64,000 nucleotides of DNA from an uncultured Clostridium sp. (GTDB lineage: Bacteria; Bacillota; Clostridia; TANB77; CAG-508), in assembly GCA_930989765.1 (NCBI GenBank), contig CAKNNA010000003.1:1-64000 (forward strand), in the 5' to 3' direction. The notes beneath the pieces are model-generated. The model saw nothing but the letters and a program-made list of their open reading frames with translations. It had not been told where the DNA came from and did no database searches. Below, one piece after another: positions 36,339 through 46,119 of the stretch (positions within the stretch are counted from its first letter, which is position 1; each line of letters opens with the position of its first letter). Made by a program: the position numbers and the translations under genes.

Positions 36339-38478
36339 ATGGAGATAATAAAAAATATAAGGGAAAAATTTTTAAAAAAAGGTTTGTACACAAAGCAAAA
36401 ATTGATAATAGCTATAATTTTGGCAATTCTAATTTCAGTAATATTTACTGTAACAAGAAGTCAAATAATAATTGACAGAATACCAATTTTTGCGGGAATA
36501 TTAATATTTATATTCATGCATTTTATTCTAGACTTAAAAAAAATGTATGAATTTATATATAAATATAGGTATTATATTGCACTTGGCTTTTTAATTTATG
36601 CTGTAATTATGGGATATTCTATGTCTTCAATAGGTGTATATAATGGATTAATTCAAGGAGAAAGTACAGATAAATATTATACACCAATACTTCGGAGAAT
36701 CTAGAAGCATAAGGTCAGATGAATGGGTTGTAAATACACCAATATTTATATCACAAGCAATAGATGAAGATAATCCATTTGCATATTATAATGATAATTT
36801 AAGAGGAACTATGACAGATATGTTTACAGTTGTAGCTCCACCAGTACTAGATATATTAACACTCGCAAGACCATTTAATATTGGATTTATAATACTTGGA
36901 GCAGAAAGAGGACTTTCTTTTCTTTGGTTTGGAAAATGGATAGCATTAATGCTTGTCGCTTTTGAATTTTGTATGTTAATAACAAATAAGAAAAAATTAA
37001 TTTCACTAATGGGAATGCTTATGATAGTATTTTCAGCAGCAACAGTATGGTGGAATTGGACAGATATATTATTTTGGGGAATGCTTGCACTTTTATTAAT
37101 AAATAAATTTATGGAAACTAAAAAAATGAAAGTAAAATTACTTTATGCATTTGGTTTATTTATAAGTGCAATATCCTATGTATTTATAATGTATCCAGCT
37201 TGGCAACTTACTTATGGATATATTTATCTTGCAATTTTTATATGGATATGTTACAAAAACAGAAAAAACTACAAAATAAACTTAAAAGATGTATTAATAA
37301 TACTCGCAGTAATAGTTTTAATTGCATGTATAGGAATAAGGTATTTAATAATGGCAAAAGATGCATTAGCACTTGAGCTAAATACCGATTATCCAGGACA
37401 AAGGTTTGAAACAGGTGGCGGAGGAGCAAAGATACTATTTTCATATGTATATAGTTTTATGTTCCCATATACAGAAATAGAAAACCCTTGCGAACTTTCT
37501 GGTATGATTTCCTTTTACCCAATACCTATGATACTTGCAGTAATATATTTAATAAAAAATAAAGATAGGAAAAAACATTTTGCCTTTATATTACCACTTA
37601 TCTTTTTAGGAATAGTATTTTCAATATTTACATTAGTACAAACAAATGAATTATTTGCAAAAATTACACTTTTATATATGGTTCCAGCAACAAGACTTGC
37701 AGTTCCTTTAAGTTTTATACAAGTATTACTTATAATATATTTAATTAGTATATTTAATAAAGATTCAAACTGGATTAAAAATGAAAATTTAATAAAAGTA
37801 ATTTCTGTAATCTTAAGTATAATTATATTTAGTATAGCTGTACAAACAGGTCCTGCATCACTATTTGGAGCTTTAAAATCATATGTATATGGATTAATTT
37901 TACTTGCATCAATTTATCTACTATTTACAATGAATAAAGAAAAAAATAGAAAGTATTTAATTTATTTAATTATAGGAATGGCTGTAATTACTGGACCTAC
38001 TGTAAATCCTATACAAAAGGGAATATCAGTATTAACAGAAAAACCAGTAGCAAAAGAAATTCAAAAAATAGTAGAAGAAGATGAAAGCCAAAACCTATGG
38101 ATGGCAGATAATACAGAATTTTATATGTCAAATTATCTATTATGCAATAAAGCAAAGGTTATTAATTCAACAAATACTTACCCAAATTTTGAGCTTTTTA
38201 AAACAGTATTAGGTAAAAAAGCACTTGACCAAGAGACAAGAAAAATATATAATAGATATGCACATATAGTTTGCGAAATAACTGAAAATAAAAATGATGT
38301 AGAACTAGTATATGAAGATAGAATAAAACTATATATAACACCAGAAAAATTATCAGAACTTGGAGTAAAATATATATTTACAACAAGAGACATAGACGAA
38401 TTTGATACTGAGAGTTTAGACTTTAATAAACTATATGATGAAGAAGGACTTAAAATATATGAACTAAATGCCAAATAA
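36339..38478 (+). CDS. Large polytopic membrane protein (glycan locus, YfhO/GT-C-like) read through one CGGA +1 site
   Basis: Frame 0 from the ATG at 36339 stops after 121 codons. Skipping the C of CGGA at 36693 joins it to an unbroken frame of nearly 600 codons, giving 712 residues. The junction reads TPIL-G-ESRSIRSDEWVVNTP, a block expected of GT-C-like glycan-locus membrane proteins. Over a dozen hydrophobic segments and a polar C-terminal extracytoplasmic region of about 100 residues follow. It probably transfers a lipid-linked sugar outside the membrane or modifies the polymer. Without recoding only 17 percent of the protein would be made, yet the remainder is intact. Confidence 0.78.
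36693..36696 (+). other. CGGA +1 frame break, site C
   Basis: Codon 119 is CGG in CTT CGG AGA ATC TAG. Skipping C gives CTT-GGA-GAA-TCT, Leu-Gly-Glu-Ser, and opens the long downstream frame. Confidence 0.9.
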
Positions 38479-38590
38479 TGCTTAACTAATAAACAAAAAC
38501 ATAAAGACATAAAAAAAGTCTAGCCAAAAATTGTATTACAGTTATGTAGATTTAGATTAAAAGTTATGCTAAAAAAGAAAAGGAGAAATA

Positions 38591-39307
38591 ATGAAAGTTT
38601 TATTAATAATACCAGCATATAATGAAGAAGAAAACATAATAAGAGTATGTAAAGAAATAGAAGAAGCAAATAGCAATGTAGATTATGTTGTAATAAATGA
38701 TGGCTCAACTGATAATACTTTGAAGTTACTAGAAGAAAATAACATAAACCATATAAATTTAGTTAAAAATTTAGGAATAGGAGGAGCTGTTCAAACAGGT
38801 TATAAATATGCTTTAGAAAAAGGCTATGATATAGCAGTACAGTATGATGGGGATGGTCAGCATGATATAAGATATTTAGACACAATATGTAATCCAATAA
38901 TAGAAAATCAAGCAGATTTTTGCATAGGGTCAAGATATTTAGATGACCACACAAGTAGTTTTAAATCTACATTTATGAGAAGGCTTGGAAAAAATATAAT
39001 ATCATTTATAATAAAAGTATTTTGGAAGAAAAAAATTACAGACCCAACATCAGGTTTCAGGGCAGCAAATAAAAAAGTTATAGAATTATTTGCAAAAGAA
39101 TACCCATCAGACTATCCAGAGCCAGAAAGTACAGTAACACTTTTAAAGCTAGGATTTAAAGTAACAGAAAGGGCAGTAAATATGAAAGAAAGACTAGCAG
39201 GAGAATCCTTTGCAAATGTATGGACAAGCTGTAAATACATGGTAAAAGTAACACTTTCTATAATGATTGACAGTATTTTCAGAACGAATGGAGGAAAAGT
39301 TAGATGA
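38591..39307 (+). CDS. Family 2 glycosyltransferase, dolichyl-phosphate-mannose-synthase-like
   Basis: This 238-residue enzyme lacks C-terminal membrane spans. Motifs are LLIIPAYNEEENI at the start, VINDGSTDNT, GIGGAVQTGYKYA, the DGDGQHD metal motif near 96 and DPTSGFRAANKKV. Members of this family charge undecaprenyl phosphate with a single sugar that GT-C proteins such as the two preceding ones then use. AAAAGGAG precedes the ATG. Its TGA overlaps the ATG of the DUF2304 gene, a classic tight pair. Confidence 0.9.
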   Translation: MKVLLIIPAYNEEENIIRVCKEIEEANSNVDYVVINDGSTDNTLKLLEENNINHINLVKNLGIGGAVQTGYKYALEKGYDIAVQYDGDGQHDIRYLDTICNPIIENQADFCIGSRYLDDHTSSFKSTFMRRLGKNIISFIIKVFWKKKITDPTSGFRAANKKVIELFAKEYPSDYPEPESTVTLLKLGFKVTERAVNMKERLAGESFANVWTSCKYMVKVTLSIMIDSIFRTNGGKVR

Positions 39308-39729
39308 CAATAACTTTAAAACTAGCATTAATTGTAATAACAGCAATATACATGTTTTTAATAATAAAATCTATCAGAAAGAAAAAAATGAATGTATCTT
39401 TTTCATTATTTTGGATAATAACAGGTATAATTTTAATAATATCAGCATTAGTACCAAATATGATAGAATATATATCAAATCTAATAGGATTTGAAACTCC
39501 TTCAAATATGTTATTTTGTATAACAATATTTGTATCATTTTATTTAATATTTAACCTAACAACAATACTATCAGAAGAAAATAAAAAAAATACATTATTG
39601 ATTCAAGAAGTATCTTTACTAAAAAAGCAAATAAAAAAAATAGAACAAAGGATAGATGAACTAGAAAATAGTACAGATAGCACAATAAAAAAAGTTCAAA
39701 AGAATAATTATGAAAATGGTCAAATATAA
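39304..39729 (+). CDS. DUF2304 family membrane protein
   Basis: The 141-residue protein has three hydrophobic segments (about 4-20, 32-50, 62-88) and a coiled-coil tail (LLKKQIKKIEQRIDELENS). DUF2304 proteins nearly always accompany a polyprenyl-phosphate glycosyltransferase, as here with a 4-base overlap. They are thought to form a membrane subunit or anchor for it. Role inferred from that association. Confidence 0.85.
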   Translation: MTITLKLALIVITAIYMFLIIKSIRKKKMNVSFSLFWIITGIILIISALVPNMIEYISNLIGFETPSNMLFCITIFVSFYLIFNLTTILSEENKKNTLLIQEVSLLKKQIKKIEQRIDELENSTDSTIKKVQKNNYENGQI

Positions 39730-39797
39730 AACTATAATACAAGAATTAAATAAAAAAGAAAAGGAAGAAAAAGATGGAAAAAAGGAGAAATATAAAA

Positions 39798-40154
39798 ATG
39801 CAAATAATATTAATAATAATCTATTTAATATTAACAGTCTCAGGGCTAATACTTATGAAATTAGGAGGAAATACAGGAACACTTGCATTTAATAATGGAA
39901 ACATGAATTTTGGAATAAGTCTAGTCAGTTTAGCAGGATTTATATGTTATATATGTAGTTTCTTATTATTTACACGTTTAGTTGTAATGTTTGATTTAAG
40001 TTATATAATGCCACTAACAACAGGAATTGTTCAAGTACTAAGTCTAGTTGCATCAAAACTAATATTCAAAGAAAACTTCACTTGGCAAGCTGTACTTGGA
40101 GCAAGTTTAGTAATAATAGGTATAATTATAATGAATTACAAAAAAACTAATTAA
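39798..40154 (+). CDS. Small EamA/SMR-like transporter, possible lipid-sugar flippase subunit
   Basis: ATG 39798 follows AAAGGAG by 10 bases; an ATG at 39774 with its own AAGGAAG is nearly as good and would add a basic octapeptide. The 118-residue product has four hydrophobic helices with LILMKLGGNTG and YIMPLTTGIVQVLSLVASK (in part), typical of the drug/metabolite half-transporters of the ArnE/ArnF and GtrA-like class. Beside a polyprenyl-phosphate glycosyltransferase it most likely flips the charged carrier lipid. Confidence 0.75.
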   Translation: MQIILIIIYLILTVSGLILMKLGGNTGTLAFNNGNMNFGISLVSLAGFICYICSFLLFTRLVVMFDLSYIMPLTTGIVQVLSLVASKLIFKENFTWQAVLGASLVIIGIIIMNYKKTN

Positions 40155-40161
40155 TATATGA

Positions 40162-40190
40162 TTGCCAAGAGGGACGGAGCTTTTTGGCAA
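40162..40190. repeat. R2 hairpin repeat, copy 2
   Basis: TTGCCAAGA-GGGACGGAGC-TTTTTGGCAA lies 8 bases after the flippase-like stop and is followed by TTTTT. It may double as a terminator. Confidence 0.8.
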
Positions 40191-40204
40191 TTTTTATGAA
40201 CTTT

Positions 40205-40330
40205 GAACTTTAGGGACGTTCCTTAAAGTTCATGAAAAATTTTTTTTTAGTTATTTTATAATTATTTTTTTAGTATATATAGAAAAATTTTAATAAATAT
40301 AATGAACTTTAAGGAACGTCCCTAAAGTTC
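40205..40330. repeat. R1 repeat pair flanking a spacer of about 72 bp
   Basis: R1 at 40205-40231 and its inverted copy at 40304-40330 enclose an AT-only spacer. This is the same R2-then-R1-pair order seen after guaB. Confidence 0.88.
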
Positions 40331-40358
40331 AAAAAATGTAATAAAGAAGGAGAAATTT

Positions 40359-41300
40359 ATGGAGAAAATTTCAGTAATAGTGTCTTGTTATAATGAACAA
40401 GAAAGTTTACCTTTATTTTATAAAGAAATGGAAAGAGTAAGAAAAGAAGATTTTGAAGATGTTGACTTTGAATACATATTTGTAAATGATGGCTCAAAAG
40501 ATAAGACTTTAGAAGAAATAAAAAACTTAAGAAAAACAGATAATAAAGTAAGATATATATCATTTTCTAGAAATTTTGGCAAAGAGGCTGCTATGATGGC
40601 TGGACTTGAATATTCTACCGGTGATTATGTTACAGTAATGGATGCAGACCTTCAAGATCCACCAGCACTTTTAAAACAAATGTATAATTCTATAAAAAAT
40701 GAAGGATATGATTGTGTTGCAACAAGAAGAGTAACTAGAAAAGGCGAGCCACCAATAAGAAGCTTTTTTGCTAAGCTGTTTTATAAGTTAATAAACAAAA
40801 TGTCAAATGTAGAAATGATAGATGGTGCAAGAGATTATAGATTAATGACAAGACAAATGGTAGATGCAGTAATAACTTTAAAAGAATATAACAGATTTTC
40901 AAAAGGATTATTTGGTTTTGTAGGTTTTAATACAAAATGGATAGAATATGAAAATGTAGAAAGAGTAGCAGGTGAGACTAAATGGTCATTTTGGAAATTA
41001 TTTAAATATGCCTTAGAAGGAATAACAGCATTTTCTACTACTCCACTCATAATTGCATCTATTGTTGGAATATTATTTTGTATAATAGCATTTATACTAA
41101 TTGTAGTAATAATTATAAGAACTTTAATATTTGGAGATCCAACTTCTGGATGGCCATCACTTGTTTGTATTATATTTTTAGTAAGTGGTGTACAATTATT
41201 TTGCATTGGTATAATAGGTCAATATTTATCAAAAACCTATTTAGAAGTAAAAAATAGACCAATATATATTATAAAAGAAACAGAAAATGATAAAAAATAA
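40359..41300 (+). CDS. Polyprenyl-phosphate glycosyltransferase with two C-terminal spans (GtrB-like)
   Basis: The 313-residue protein has a GT-A domain with ISVIVSCYNEQESLPLFY, FVNDGSKDKT, FSRNFGKEAAMMAGL and DADLQDPPALL. It ends in two membrane helices (about 230-255 and 265-290). These features define the GtrB/ArnC family, which loads glucose or another sugar on undecaprenyl phosphate at the inner face. It has AAGGAG before the ATG and is followed by a close paralogue after 12 bases. No CGG occurs in this gene: the equivalent of the paralogue's CGGA site reads FVGFNTKWIEYE in plain frame. Confidence 0.92.
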   Translation: MEKISVIVSCYNEQESLPLFYKEMERVRKEDFEDVDFEYIFVNDGSKDKTLEEIKNLRKTDNKVRYISFSRNFGKEAAMMAGLEYSTGDYVTVMDADLQDPPALLKQMYNSIKNEGYDCVATRRVTRKGEPPIRSFFAKLFYKLINKMSNVEMIDGARDYRLMTRQMVDAVITLKEYNRFSKGLFGFVGFNTKWIEYENVERVAGETKWSFWKLFKYALEGITAFSTTPLIIASIVGILFCIIAFILIVVIIIRTLIFGDPTSGWPSLVCIIFLVSGVQLFCIGIIGQYLSKTYLEVKNRPIYIIKETENDKK

Positions 41301-41312
41301 AAGAGGTAAATT

Positions 41313-42276
41313 ATGGAAAATAATAAAATATCAGTAGTTGTTCCAATGTATTTTGAAGAAAGTGTAGTAGACGAATGTTATAAAAGAATAAAAAATACAT
41401 TGCAAGATTTAGAAAATTATGATTATGAAATAATTTTTGTAAATGATGGAAGTCAAGATAGGACTTTAGAAAAATTATTCAATATTGCAAATAAAGATAA
41501 AAATGCAAAAATAATATCATTTTCAAGAAATTTTGGTCACCAAGCAGCAGTAACTGCTGGATTAAAATTTGTAACAGGTGATGTTTGCGTAATTATTGAT
41601 GCAGATATGCAAGACCCACCAGAACTTATTAAAGAAATGCTTAAATTGTGGGAAGATGGAAATGAAGTAATTTATGCAAAAAGAAAAACAAGGCAAGGAG
41701 AGTCTAAATTTAAATTACTTTCTGCTAAAATGTTTTATAACACATTAAATGCATTATCAGATGTTGAAATTCCAAAAGATACAGGCGATTTTAGATTATG
41801 TGATAGAAAAGTAATAAATACAATTAATAAAATGCCAGAACATAATAAATTTTTAAGAGGACTATTTAGTTGGGTACGGATATAAGCAAATTCCATTTGA
41901 ATATGATAGGCAAGAGCGTTTTGCTGGAAAAACAAAATATCCATTAAAAAAGATGTTAAAACTTGCTCAAGATGGAATTTTAAGCTTTTCTACAAAACCA
42001 TTGAAATTGGTAGGAGTTTTAGGTATATTTTCGATTTTAGTTTCAATAGTTTTATTAATATATGCTCTAGTTTCATATATTTTTAAATTTAACAATTTAT
42101 CTGCAGGCTGGACTTCAATTATGTGTACAATTACTTTTTTTGCTGGAGTGCAACTTCTTTCTATTTGGCTTATGTCAGAATATATAGGAAGAATTTATGA
42201 GGAAACTAAGGGAAGACCGGAGTATATTATTGATAAAACGGTTAATATTGAGAATGAAGATAATTACAATTCATAA
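41313..42276 (+). CDS. GtrB-like polyprenyl-phosphate glycosyltransferase read through one CGGA +1 site
   Basis: The ATG-initiated frame stops after 190 codons. Skipping the C of CGGA at 41877 gives a complete 320-residue paralogue of the preceding gene. It has SVVVPMYFEESVVDEC, FVNDGSQDRT, FSRNFGHQAAVTAGL and DADMQDPPELI, and the two C-terminal membrane spans are restored after the site. The junction LFSW-V-G-YKQIPFEYDRQERF matches the family block that reads LFGFVGFNTKWIEYE in the neighbour. The paralogue therefore serves as an internal control showing that Gly is the expected residue and that one base is extra. Confidence 0.88.
41877..41880 (+). other. CGGA +1 frame break, site D
   Basis: Codon 189 is CGG in TGG GTA CGG ATA TAA. 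Skipping C gives GTA-GGA-TAT, Val-Gly-Tyr, aligned with Val-Gly-Phe of the adjacent paralogue. Confidence 0.92.
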
Positions 42277-42450
42277 TCTGAAATTAATTAAATAAAGTAT
42301 AGTTTAAAAATGTTAGTAAATTTTAATAGTAACTTATGTGTAATATTAAGTAAAATAAAACTATTGTAAATTTAGACAAATAATGATAGAATACCAAATA
42401 AGAAAAAACAAAAGATTTTTAGTAAAATAAAGAAAAGGAGGAATTTCAAA

Positions 42451-43305
42451 ATGAAAATTCTACTAACAGGAGCAAAAGGAATGCTTGCAAAAGATGTAAT
42501 CAGAAACTTAAAAGATAACAATGAACTAATATGTACAGATTCAGACGAATTAGACATAACAAACCAAGAAGCAGTATTAAAAAAAGTAAAAGAAATAAAG
42601 CCAAATTACATAATCAATTGTGCAGCATACACAGCTGTAGACAAAGCAGAAGAACCAGAAAATTATGAATTAGTAAGAAAAGTAAATGCAGAAGGACCAA
42701 AAAATTTAAGCATAGCAGCAAAAAATGAAGATGCAATACTTGTGCACATAAGTACAGACTATGTATTTGATGGAGATTTAAATTTATCACAATCATATAA
42801 AGAAGAAGATAAAGTAAACCCAGTAAGTATATATGGAAAAACAAAACTAGAAGGAGAAAAGCTAATAAAACAAAATTTAGACAAATACTATATATTTAGA
42901 ACAGCATGGCTTTATGGAGATGGAAACAATTTTGTAAGAACAATCTTAAAACTTGCAAAAGATAAAGAAGAAGTAAATGTAGTAAATGACCAACATGGAA
43001 GTCCAACATTTGCAGGAGACTTAGCAAAAATAATAAAAGATGCAATAGAAAAGAAAATACCATTTGGAACATATCATGCAACAAATGAAGGATTTACAAC
43101 ATGGTATGAATTTACAAAAAAAATATATGAATTAGAAAATATAAAAACAAAAGTAAACCCAGTAACATCAGAACAATTTATAAGACCAGCTAAAAGACCA
43201 ACAAATTCAAAATTAGATAAAACAAAAATAAAAAATGCAGGAATACAAGTTCCACACTGGGAAGAAGGATTAAAAAAATACTTAGAAAGAGAAAATCAAA
43301 AATAA
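42451..43305 (+). CDS. rfbD: dTDP-4-dehydrorhamnose reductase
   Basis: Last enzyme of dTDP-L-rhamnose synthesis, using NAD(P)H. The 284-residue short-chain dehydrogenase has ILLTGAKGMLAKDV as its Rossmann start, IINCAAYTAVDKAE, STDYVFDGD and the catalytic YGKTKLEGE (Tyr-x3-Lys). RTAWLYGDG and HGSPTFAGDLA are also typical. AGGAGG precedes the ATG. It opens the rfbD-A-C-B operon that feeds the rhamnosyltransferases upstream. Confidence 0.96.
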   Translation: MKILLTGAKGMLAKDVIRNLKDNNELICTDSDELDITNQEAVLKKVKEIKPNYIINCAAYTAVDKAEEPENYELVRKVNAEGPKNLSIAAKNEDAILVHISTDYVFDGDLNLSQSYKEEDKVNPVSIYGKTKLEGEKLIKQNLDKYYIFRTAWLYGDGNNFVRTILKLAKDKEEVNVVNDQHGSPTFAGDLAKIIKDAIEKKIPFGTYHATNEGFTTWYEFTKKIYELENIKTKVNPVTSEQFIRPAKRPTNSKLDKTKIKNAGIQVPHWEEGLKKYLERENQK

Positions 43306-43348
43306 AAAATAGTCTTTTTAAGTTATACCGATGAAAGGAATGATGAAA

Positions 43349-44275
43349 ATGAAAAATAGAAAAGGAATTATTTTAGCAGGTGGAAGTGCAACAAGACTAT
43401 ATCCAATTACACTTGCAGTTTCAAAGCAAATGTTACCTGTATATGATAAGCCAATGATATATTATCCATTATCAATATTAATGATGGCAGAAATAAGAGA
43501 AGTATTAATTATATCAACACCAATACATATAGATTCATTTAAAAGATTATTTGGTGATGGTTCTAAAATAGGAATGAAAATAGAATATAAGATTCAAGAA
43601 AAGCCTGTAGGACTTGCAGATGCATTTATACTAGGTGAAGAATTTATAGGAGATGATAATGTTGCATTAATATTAGGAGATAACATGATATATGGTTCAA
43701 GAATTCAAAAAGTACTAAAAGCAGCAAATAATGTTAAAGAAGGAGGACTAATATTTGGTTACAAAGTAGCAGATCCAACTTCATATGGTGTAGTAGAAAT
43801 AGATAGTAAAGGAAGAGCATTATCAATAGAAGAAAAGCCAAAAGTTCCTAAATCATCACTTGCAGTTCCAGGAATTTACTTTTATGATAATGATGTAGTA
43901 GAAATTTCAAAATCATTAAAACCTTCAGAAAGAGGAGAGCTTGAAATAACAGATGTAAATAAAGCATATATGGAAAAAGGAAAATTAAAAGTAATACCAC
44001 TTGGTTCAGGATATGCATGGTTTGATACAGGAACAGCAGATAGGCTTGCAGATGCATCAGACTTTGTAAAAGCAATAGAACTAAGACAAGGAATACAAAT
44101 AGCATGTCTTGAAGAAATAGCATACAAAAATAATTGGATAGGAAAAGAAGAATTAAAAGAAGCAATAAATCATTTTGGAAAAACAGAATATGGCAAATAC
44201 TTACAAAGAGTATTAGAAAGTGAAGAAATAGATTATCATGAAATCTATGAAGATGAAATATTTAACAATATTTAA
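43349..44275 (+). CDS. rfbA: Glucose-1-phosphate thymidylyltransferase
   Basis: Makes dTDP-glucose from dTTP and glucose-1-phosphate. ATG 43349 follows AAAGGA at 9 bases; earlier in-frame ATGs at 43331, 43340 and 43343 are too close to or inside that site. The product of about 308 residues has GIILAGGSATRLYPIT (nucleotide-binding loop), KQMLPVYDKPMIYYPLS, LGDNMIYG, EEKPKVPKSSLAVPGIY (in part) and AWFDTGTADRLADAS. It is the second gene of the operon. Confidence 0.96.
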   Translation: MKNRKGIILAGGSATRLYPITLAVSKQMLPVYDKPMIYYPLSILMMAEIREVLIISTPIHIDSFKRLFGDGSKIGMKIEYKIQEKPVGLADAFILGEEFIGDDNVALILGDNMIYGSRIQKVLKAANNVKEGGLIFGYKVADPTSYGVVEIDSKGRALSIEEKPKVPKSSLAVPGIYFYDNDVVEISKSLKPSERGELEITDVNKAYMEKGKLKVIPLGSGYAWFDTGTADRLADASDFVKAIELRQGIQIACLEEIAYKNNWIGKEELKEAINHFGKTEYGKYLQRVLESEEIDYHEIYEDEIFNNI

Positions 44276-44294
44276 AAAAGAAGGGAAAAAAGCT

Positions 44295-44873
44295 ATGGGA
44301 AAATTTAAAAAAATAGAAACCAAAATACCAGATGTTTATATTATAGAGCCAACAGTTTTTGGAGATAATAGAGGATACTTTATGGAAACATATAGTAAAA
44401 AAGATTTCGAAGAAATTGGATTAAACTATAATTTCGTACAAGACAATCAATCCAAATCAAAAAAAGGAGTATTAAGAGGATTACATTTCCAAAAAGAAAA
44501 TTCACAAGCAAAACTTGTAAGATGTATTAAAGGAGAAGTATTTGATGTAGCAGTAGACTTAAGACCAGGAAGTAAAACATATGGACAATGGGAAGGAGTA
44601 ATACTAACAGAAGAAAATAAAAAAATGTTTATGATTCCAAAAGGATTTGCACATGGATTTTTAGTTTTATCAGAAGAAGCCGAATTTTCATATAAATGTG
44701 ATGATATATATAATCCAAATGCAGAAGGTGGAGTAGCATGGAATGATGAAGATATTAATATCAAATGGCCATTAGGAAACATGAAAATATCAGATTTAAT
44801 TACATCTGAAAAAGATGCAAAATGGCCAACACTTAGAGAACTAAAAAATACAGACCTTTTCAAAGATTTATAA
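44295..44873 (+). CDS. rfbC: dTDP-4-dehydrorhamnose 3,5-epimerase
   Basis: ATG 44295 has AAGGG upstream and lies 19 bases after the rfbA stop. The longer frame from 44238 would overlap rfbA. The 192-residue cupin epimerase has VFGDNRGYFMETYSKKDF, FVQDNQSKSKKGVLRGLHFQ (catalytic His in GLHF), VAVDLRPGSKTYGQW and PKGFAHGFLVL. It inverts C3 and C5 of the 4-keto sugar. Confidence 0.95.
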   Translation: MGKFKKIETKIPDVYIIEPTVFGDNRGYFMETYSKKDFEEIGLNYNFVQDNQSKSKKGVLRGLHFQKENSQAKLVRCIKGEVFDVAVDLRPGSKTYGQWEGVILTEENKKMFMIPKGFAHGFLVLSEEAEFSYKCDDIYNPNAEGGVAWNDEDINIKWPLGNMKISDLITSEKDAKWPTLRELKNTDLFKDL

Positions 44874-44897
44874 AATAAAAAAATAGGAGGACTAAAA

Positions 44898-45866
44898 ATG
44901 AAAAATAATATACTAGTCACGGGTGCAGCAGGATTCATAGGAGCAAACTTTGCAGAATATTTTGCAAATAAACACCCAGACTACAATGTAATAGTATTAG
45001 ACAAACTAACATATGCAGGAAATATGAATAACTTAAACAAAGTAATAGACAAAATAACATTTGAAAAAGGAGATATATGTGATTTTGAATTTCTTCTAAA
45101 ATTATTCAAAAAATATGAAATAAATGGAGTAATACACTTTGCAGCAGAATCACATGTTGATAATAGCATAAAAGATCCATTCATATTTACACACACAAAT
45201 GTAATAGGAACACACACTTTACTAGAAGCAGCAAAAAGAACTTGGGGAGAAGGAAGCCAAAATAAATTCGTACACATATCAACAGACGAAGTATATGGCT
45301 CACTAAAAGAAGAAGGATATTTCACAGAAAAATCACCAATAAAACCAAGTAGCCCATATTCAGCATCAAAAGCAAGCTCAGACTTAATAGCATTTGCATA
45401 TAAAGAAACCTATAAAATGAACGTAAATGTAACCAACTGTTCAAATAACTATGGACCATACCAACATAACGAAAAATTAATACCACATATGATAAAACTA
45501 GCACTAAAAAATGAAAAACTACCAGTATACGGAACAGGAAAAAACATCAGAGACTGGCTATATGTAGAAGATCACTGTGAAGCAATAGACTTAGTATTTC
45601 ATAAAGGAATATCAGGCGAAAGGTACAATATAGGTGGACACAACGAAAAAAGAAACATAGACATAGTAAAACTAATCTTAAAAAGGCTAGGAAAATCAGA
45701 AGACCTAATAGAATTTGTAGAAGACAGAAAAGGACATGACTACAGATATGCAATAGACCCATCCAAAATAAAAGAAGAACTTGGCTGGTATCCAAAAACA
45801 AAATTTGAAGATGGAATAGTAAAAACAATAGACTGGTATATAGAAAATCCAGAATGGTTAAATTAA
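44898..45866 (+). CDS. rfbB: dTDP-glucose 4,6-dehydratase
   Basis: Second step of the rhamnose pathway. The 322-residue extended SDR has LVTGAAGFIGANF, DKLTYAGNMNNL, HFAAESHVDNSI, STDEVYGS, the catalytic YSASKASSD and NNYGPYQHNEKLIP. GRGKN is replaced by GTGKNIRDWLYVEDH, as usual in Bacillota. AGGAGG precedes the ATG. It is the last gene of the operon; a hairpin repeat with a T tract follows. Confidence 0.96.
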   Translation: MKNNILVTGAAGFIGANFAEYFANKHPDYNVIVLDKLTYAGNMNNLNKVIDKITFEKGDICDFEFLLKLFKKYEINGVIHFAAESHVDNSIKDPFIFTHTNVIGTHTLLEAAKRTWGEGSQNKFVHISTDEVYGSLKEEGYFTEKSPIKPSSPYSASKASSDLIAFAYKETYKMNVNVTNCSNNYGPYQHNEKLIPHMIKLALKNEKLPVYGTGKNIRDWLYVEDHCEAIDLVFHKGISGERYNIGGHNEKRNIDIVKLILKRLGKSEDLIEFVEDRKGHDYRYAIDPSKIKEELGWYPKTKFEDGIVKTIDWYIENPEWLN

Positions 45867-45868
45867 TG

Positions 45869-45968
45869 GTTAGTCTGGGACAGGTCCCGAGTAACCAAAA
45901 ATGGTTAATTTGGGACAGGTTATAATAATATTAAAAAATTATTATAACCTGTCCCAAATATTTTTTTA
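45869..45968. terminator. R4 GGGACAGGT hairpin, terminator of the rfb operon
   Basis: ATTTGGGACAGGTTATAATAAT and its reverse complement form a 22-bp perfect stem followed by ATTTTTTTAG, a good terminator. An incomplete GGGACAGGTCCC copy lies just before it, starting at 45879. The GGGACAG core links it to the R3 elements. Confidence 0.8.
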
Positions 45969-46051
45969 GTTGCTTTTATACATAATAAATTAAGAAAGAG
46001 GAATTATAACATAAAAATTAGGTAATACTTATATAAATAATGAGAAAACTA

Positions 46052-46080
46052 TTGATTTTATAAAAAAAGTAGTATATTAT
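46052..46080 (+). promoter_or_regulatory. Promoter for the 46120 gene
   Basis: TTGATT, 17 bases, then TATTAT, 40 bases before the start. Confidence 0.5.
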
Positions 46081-46119
46081 AATAGTATAAGCGAAAATGC
46101 ATATGAAGGGGGAATTGTT

